NCBI GenBank assembly: GCA_031127185.1 | Contig: JARIET010000099.1 | Coordinates: forward strand, 1-9,128 | DNA from: Gemmatimonadota bacterium | Lineage (GTDB): Bacteria > Gemmatimonadota > Gemmatimonadetes > Gemmatimonadales > Gemmatimonadaceae | Direction of reading: 5' to 3' | Length of the DNA: 9,128 nucleotides | Part shown: piece by piece, positions 6,691 through 9,128 of the stretch | Position numbering within the stretch: position 1 is the first letter of the stretch | Layout: every line of letters begins with the position of its first letter | Notes under the pieces: generated by a model | Database searches by the model: none | What the model saw: only the letters and a program-made list of their open reading frames with translations | What the model was told of the DNA's origin: nothing | Position numbers and translations under genes: made by a program

Positions 6691-7809
6691 TCAGCCGCCG
6701 AGTGAACCCGGGTTGATGCGCGCGCTTCCCGGGAGGGAATCGAGCAAGGGGCGGAGGTCCGCCGCCCGCTCAAGCGTCGTCACGAAAGTCAGTCCCGGCC
6801 GCGTCACCACCAGCAGCTGTGACACACCGAACAACACCACGGTACCCCCTTCGGCGTGCACCACATTGCCCGTCGCATCCACGAAATGCACGTCGCCCAG
6901 CGCACCGTTGCCCGCATCATCCAGTTCGCGCACGCGACGCAGGCCAGCCCAGGTTCCCACATCGTCCCAGCCGAATTCCGGCGCCATCACCAGCAAGCGA
7001 CCAATCCGCTCCAGCAGGCCGTGCTCGATTCCCACTGGTCGCGCTGTGCGTGCAAACGCCGGCACGTCACCCGCCGTGAGGGCTCCAAGCCCCTGTGAGA
7101 CTTCAGGCACGTACAGCGCGAGCGCGTCGAGAAACTCCTGCGCCTGGCCCACCACGATTCCCGAGTGCCACAAGGCGCCGCCGCTTCCGAAAGCCACGGC
7201 TGCCGCCGGACCCGGCTTCTCCACGAACTGCGCCACGTCGGCTACCCCACCAGCTGAAATCGGCTCGCTATGGTCGAGTAGCGCTCCTGGAACGATGTGG
7301 CCAAACCCCGGCTCCGTTCGCGTCGGCCGAACGCCGAGCGCCACCAGCGCGCGTTCGCGCGCCGCCACCTGGGCGGCACGACTGACTGCTGCCCGAAACG
7401 CCTCCGGAAACGCGGCAGCGAGATCGGCGTGAATCGCACAAACGGCCGCCTGGTCCCCAGCACGTCGCTTCACTTCCGTGACACCCCACGCAAGGGCCGC
7501 CGCCGTTCCTATTGGGCGCTCCTCCACGAGCACGTTCGCGGCAGGCACCGCGGGTAGTGCGGCACGCACGCGATCGGCGATATCGGCGCTCGTCACCACG
7601 AGGACACGCTCGGCGGGAACGATGGGATCGAGCCGACCCACGGTATCTGCGACCAGCGGACGGCCATCCACGAGAGCAAGCACCGGCTTTGGCGTCGCTG
7701 GTGTCGCGAGCGGCCAGAACCGGGAACCAATGCCGCCGGCGAAAACCACGGCCCAGATGGGCGGTGCGCCCGTCGCCGGGTCAACGGGCGCGACGGCGGG
7801 ATACTCCAT
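6691..7809 (-). CDS. manC: Mannose-1-phosphate guanylyltransferase-like sugar nucleotidyltransferase
   Basis: The protein has 372 residues from ATG 7809. The frame stays open upstream to 8034, but that part lies antisense to the methyltransferase gene and has no family motif. The enzyme would make GDP-mannose from GTP and mannose-1-phosphate in the cytoplasm for polysaccharide or glycan synthesis. The N-terminus has the nucleotide-binding signature GGIGSRFWPL (25-34) and P-K-P (40-42). Further family marks are E-x-x-P-I-G-T-A-A-A (97-105), GFGHI, VEKP, a W-H-S-G-I motif where the family usually has W-N-S/A-G, and FGWDDVGTW near the end of the catalytic domain. A C-terminal strand-rich part follows with no phosphomannose isomerase (cupin) domain, so it would be monofunctional. 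The usual P-S-D-H is replaced by I-H-A-D (126-129), so a different nucleoside or sugar is possible. Its stop is 32 bases from the receptor stop (convergent). Confidence 0.82.
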   Translation of the reverse strand: MEYPAVAPVDPATGAPPIWAVVFAGGIGSRFWPLATPATPKPVLALVDGRPLVADTVGRLDPIVPAERVLVVTSADIADRVRAALPAVPAANVLVEERPIGTAAALAWGVTEVKRRAGDQAAVCAIHADLAAAFPEAFRAAVSRAAQVAARERALVALGVRPTRTEPGFGHIVPGALLDHSEPISAGGVADVAQFVEKPGPAAAVAFGSGGALWHSGIVVGQAQEFLDALALYVPEVSQGLGALTAGDVPAFARTARPVGIEHGLLERIGRLLVMAPEFGWDDVGTWAGLRRVRELDDAGNGALGDVHFVDATGNVVHAEGGTVVLFGVSQLLVVTRPGLTFVTTLERAADLRPLLDSLPGSARINPGSLGG

Positions 7810-7869
7810 CGTCCCCGACGAGTGCGAGCCCGGGCCTGATTCGTACGACGGTGGCGGCTTCACAGGGAG

Positions 7870-7875
7870 TAAGAT
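7870..7875 (+). promoter_or_regulatory. Candidate -10 element (TAAGAT) of the methyltransferase gene
   Basis: TAAGAT ends 6 bases before the GTG start at 7882, the spacing of a leaderless -10 element (TANNNT). An alternative reading is a ribosome-binding site AGGGAG at 7864-7869, but its 12-base spacing to the GTG is long. No convincing -35 is seen. Confidence 0.3.
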
Positions 7876-7881
7876 ACGACT

Positions 7882-8688
7882 GTGCCCCGACTCGGCGACC
7901 TTGACCTCGACCGCCACCTTCGCGACCCCGCGATCAAGGCGAACTTCGTGACGCCGATGTTCGATCTCATCGCACCGCGGTACGACGATTTCACACGTCT
8001 CTTTTCGTTCGGGATGGATCGGGGATGGAAGCACGAACTCCTGACCGTGGCGCTGGCCGTTTGGCGTGCAGGAATTGACAACAGCCGCTCAACCTCCGAC
8101 TCGGCGTTCAACGCAGTAGATCTGGCCTGCGGCACGGGCGACATAGCTTTTGCACTGGCGGCGGAGTGGCGCGCGAGCGTTGTGGGCATCGACGCTTCAC
8201 AGGCGATGATTGCGCGGGCACAGTCGTCACTGACAGCCGCAGGATCGCAGGCAGGACCTGGAGCCCTGCGGTTCGTCGTCGGCGACCTCGGCGCAACGGG
8301 GCTTCCCGATCAATCTGCCGACATCGTCACGGCCGGCTACGCGTACCGAAACGGCCCGCCGCTCCAGCAGGCGCTCGCGGAATCCGCGCGCATTCTGCGA
8401 CCCGGCGGTGTGCTGGCCGTGCTCGACTTTTACAAACCGGCGAACATCGTTTGGCGTTCACTCTTCGTGAACTATCTGCGCCTGGCTGGAAACGCTGTGG
8501 GCTGGTGGTGGCACCGCGAACCCGTGGCCTACGGGTACATCGCCAAGTCCATCGAGACGTTCGTCTCAGCCGCTGACTTCACCCAGGCGCTGCATGCGAA
8601 CGGCTTCGGAGTCGTCGATGTGCGCCGGAAGCTCGGCGGTGGCGTAGCGATACATGTCGCCGTGCGCACCGCCGAGCGCGTGACCTAG
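7882..8688 (+). CDS. ubiE: UbiE/MenG/COQ5-family quinone C-methyltransferase
   Basis: This SAM-dependent class I methyltransferase has 268 residues from GTG 7882. In this family it methylates the ring of demethylmenaquinol (or the ubiquinone precursor) in the last steps of quinone synthesis. Family marks are F-D-L-I-A-P-R-Y-D (27-35) with S-F-G-M-D-R-G-W (42-49), SAM motif I D-L-A-C-G-T-G-D (80-87), acidic V-V-G-I-D (100-104), G-Y-A-Y-R-N (152-157) where UbiE usually has F-G-x-R-N, I-L-R-P-G-G (171-176), Y-I-A-K-S-I aligning with Y-L-A-E-S-I of E. coli UbiE, and the end G-G-G-V-A-I-H-V. The intergenic gap to the divergent guanylyltransferase gene is 72 bases. The length is slightly above the usual 230-255, with extra residues at 63-76. 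A related methyltransferase with another small aromatic substrate remains possible. Confidence 0.82.
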   Translation: MPRLGDLDLDRHLRDPAIKANFVTPMFDLIAPRYDDFTRLFSFGMDRGWKHELLTVALAVWRAGIDNSRSTSDSAFNAVDLACGTGDIAFALAAEWRASVVGIDASQAMIARAQSSLTAAGSQAGPGALRFVVGDLGATGLPDQSADIVTAGYAYRNGPPLQQALAESARILRPGGVLAVLDFYKPANIVWRSLFVNYLRLAGNAVGWWWHREPVAYGYIAKSIETFVSAADFTQALHANGFGVVDVRRKLGGGVAIHVAVRTAERVT

Positions 8689-9128
8689 CGCCCGCGAGTG
8701 TCCTCGTTTGGTCCGCGTACCGGCTTGAGGCGAACCCGCTCGCGCTCAGACTGATTCATCCGCTCCGGGGGCGAGTCGTTGCCCCTGCCCCGTGGCACCG
8801 CCATGCGCGGCTTGTTGGGCGTGGCGTCACGACGACCGTCGCCGCCCACCCGGCCACCACGGTCATCCCGCTCGCCGCAGCAGCGGTCGTCACGGTCGTT
8901 GCGGGGTGGGTCGGTGCGACGGGGGTCCCCACGACGGGGATCGTTCCACCCACGGTCATCGCGCCGGTCGTTCCAGTCGCGGTCGCGACCGCGTGGCGCG
9001 ACGATTACCGGCTGGCGGCCAATTACCACGCGGGGCGAGACGACCACACGGGGAGAGACCACCACACGCGGTGCAAACACCACGCGGGGAGCAATCACAC
9101 GATGACCATTGCGAATGCCCACATAGAT
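8685..9128 (-). CDS. Arg/Asp-rich low-complexity protein with hexapeptide repeats (5' end outside window)
   Basis: The frame is open from the window end, so the N-terminus is probably missing. A GTG at 9122 could serve as start but has no visible upstream context. The 147 visible residues are strongly biased. First come four tandem hexapeptides of the form [AS]-P-R-V-V-[FVI], then a region rich in D, R, N and W with W-N-D repeats. A C-C-G-E pair follows, and a basic tail with P-R-G-R-G and E-R-E-R-V-R ends the protein. No enzymatic domain is recognisable. Such composition could belong to a nucleic-acid-binding, envelope-associated or secreted disordered protein; if the missing N-terminus holds a signal peptide, an exported role is likelier. 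The frame is preferred over the plus-strand shadow at 8779-9105 because it reads cleanly to the window end and its stop abuts the methyltransferase stop. It shares a CTAG with that convergent gene. Confidence 0.55.
   Translation of the reverse strand: MYVGIRNGHRVIAPRVVFAPRVVVSPRVVVSPRVVIGRQPVIVAPRGRDRDWNDRRDDRGWNDPRRGDPRRTDPPRNDRDDRCCGERDDRGGRVGGDGRRDATPNKPRMAVPRGRGNDSPPERMNQSERERVRLKPVRGPNEDTRGR
9021..9092 (-). repeat. Four tandem 18-base units encoding [AS]PRVV[FVI]
   Basis: On the minus strand, 72 bases encode APRVVF, APRVVV, SPRVVV and SPRVVI in succession. The DNA units are similar but differ at many third positions, so the peptide pattern is better kept than the DNA pattern. Confidence 0.6.

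Noticed and set aside
6713..7432. Plus-strand 239-codon frame
   Set aside because: It is antisense to the guanylyltransferase, and its Ser/Ala/Arg/Pro-rich translation has no domain.
7810..8034. N-terminal extension of the guanylyltransferase frame by 75 residues
   Set aside because: It overlaps the methyltransferase gene in antisense and lies ahead of the conserved nucleotide-binding start; ATG 7809 is better.
8779..9105. Plus-strand frame with T-T-R-G-E repeats that looks like an RG-repeat protein
   Set aside because: It mirrors the repeated DNA of the opposite strand. The minus frame reads open to the window end and joins the methyltransferase stop, so it is preferred, though this choice is not certain.

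Overview
The window is high-GC DNA carrying eight protein genes packed on both strands. No rRNA, tRNA, CRISPR array, insertion sequence or phage gene is visible, and no stretch longer than 300 bases lacks a gene. Base composition, Ig-like surface lipoprotein domains, a TonB-dependent receptor ending in an FDQCG...QPGRTL motif and a UbiE-type quinone methyltransferase suggest a Gram-negative, menaquinone-using bacterium, most likely of the Gemmatimonadota. This is inferred from protein style and not from a marker gene.

Layout, right to left on the minus strand from about 4500 to 1: a probable four-gene operon of apaG (4457-4047), a class V PLP-dependent enzyme (4039-2822), a secreted or outer-membrane beta-rich protein (2800-1943), and a large lipoprotein-like protein (1932 to beyond base 1). 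The last carries two bacterial Ig-like domains, an IPT/TIG-like domain and an HEVKH zinc-protease signature. It starts with TTG and runs off the window, so an ATG-based or closed-ORF scan misses it. Gaps within the unit are 7, 21 and 10 bases.

Divergent from apaG, on the plus strand, is a TonB-dependent outer-membrane receptor (about 4460/4601-6658). The shared control region (4458-4600) holds a 12-bp perfect palindrome inside a candidate apaG promoter, a second partial copy 24 bp away, and an AT-rich segment with a candidate receptor promoter. The receptor has no ATG, GTG or TTG start immediately before its signal peptide.

The right part holds a mannose-1-phosphate guanylyltransferase-like gene (minus, 7809-6691), which converges on the receptor gene. 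A UbiE/MenG-like methyltransferase (plus, 7882-8688) diverges from it. A partial Arg/Asp-rich low-complexity protein (minus, 8685 to the window end) follows, and its stop codon shares a CTAG with the methyltransferase stop. These genes look like ordinary envelope-sugar and quinone metabolism.

No clearly new defence or mobile system is visible. The items most worth a second look are the uncatalogued metalloprotease-like lipoprotein and its operon, the palindromic divergent control region, the start-codon puzzle of the receptor, and the hexapeptide-repeat Arg-rich protein.
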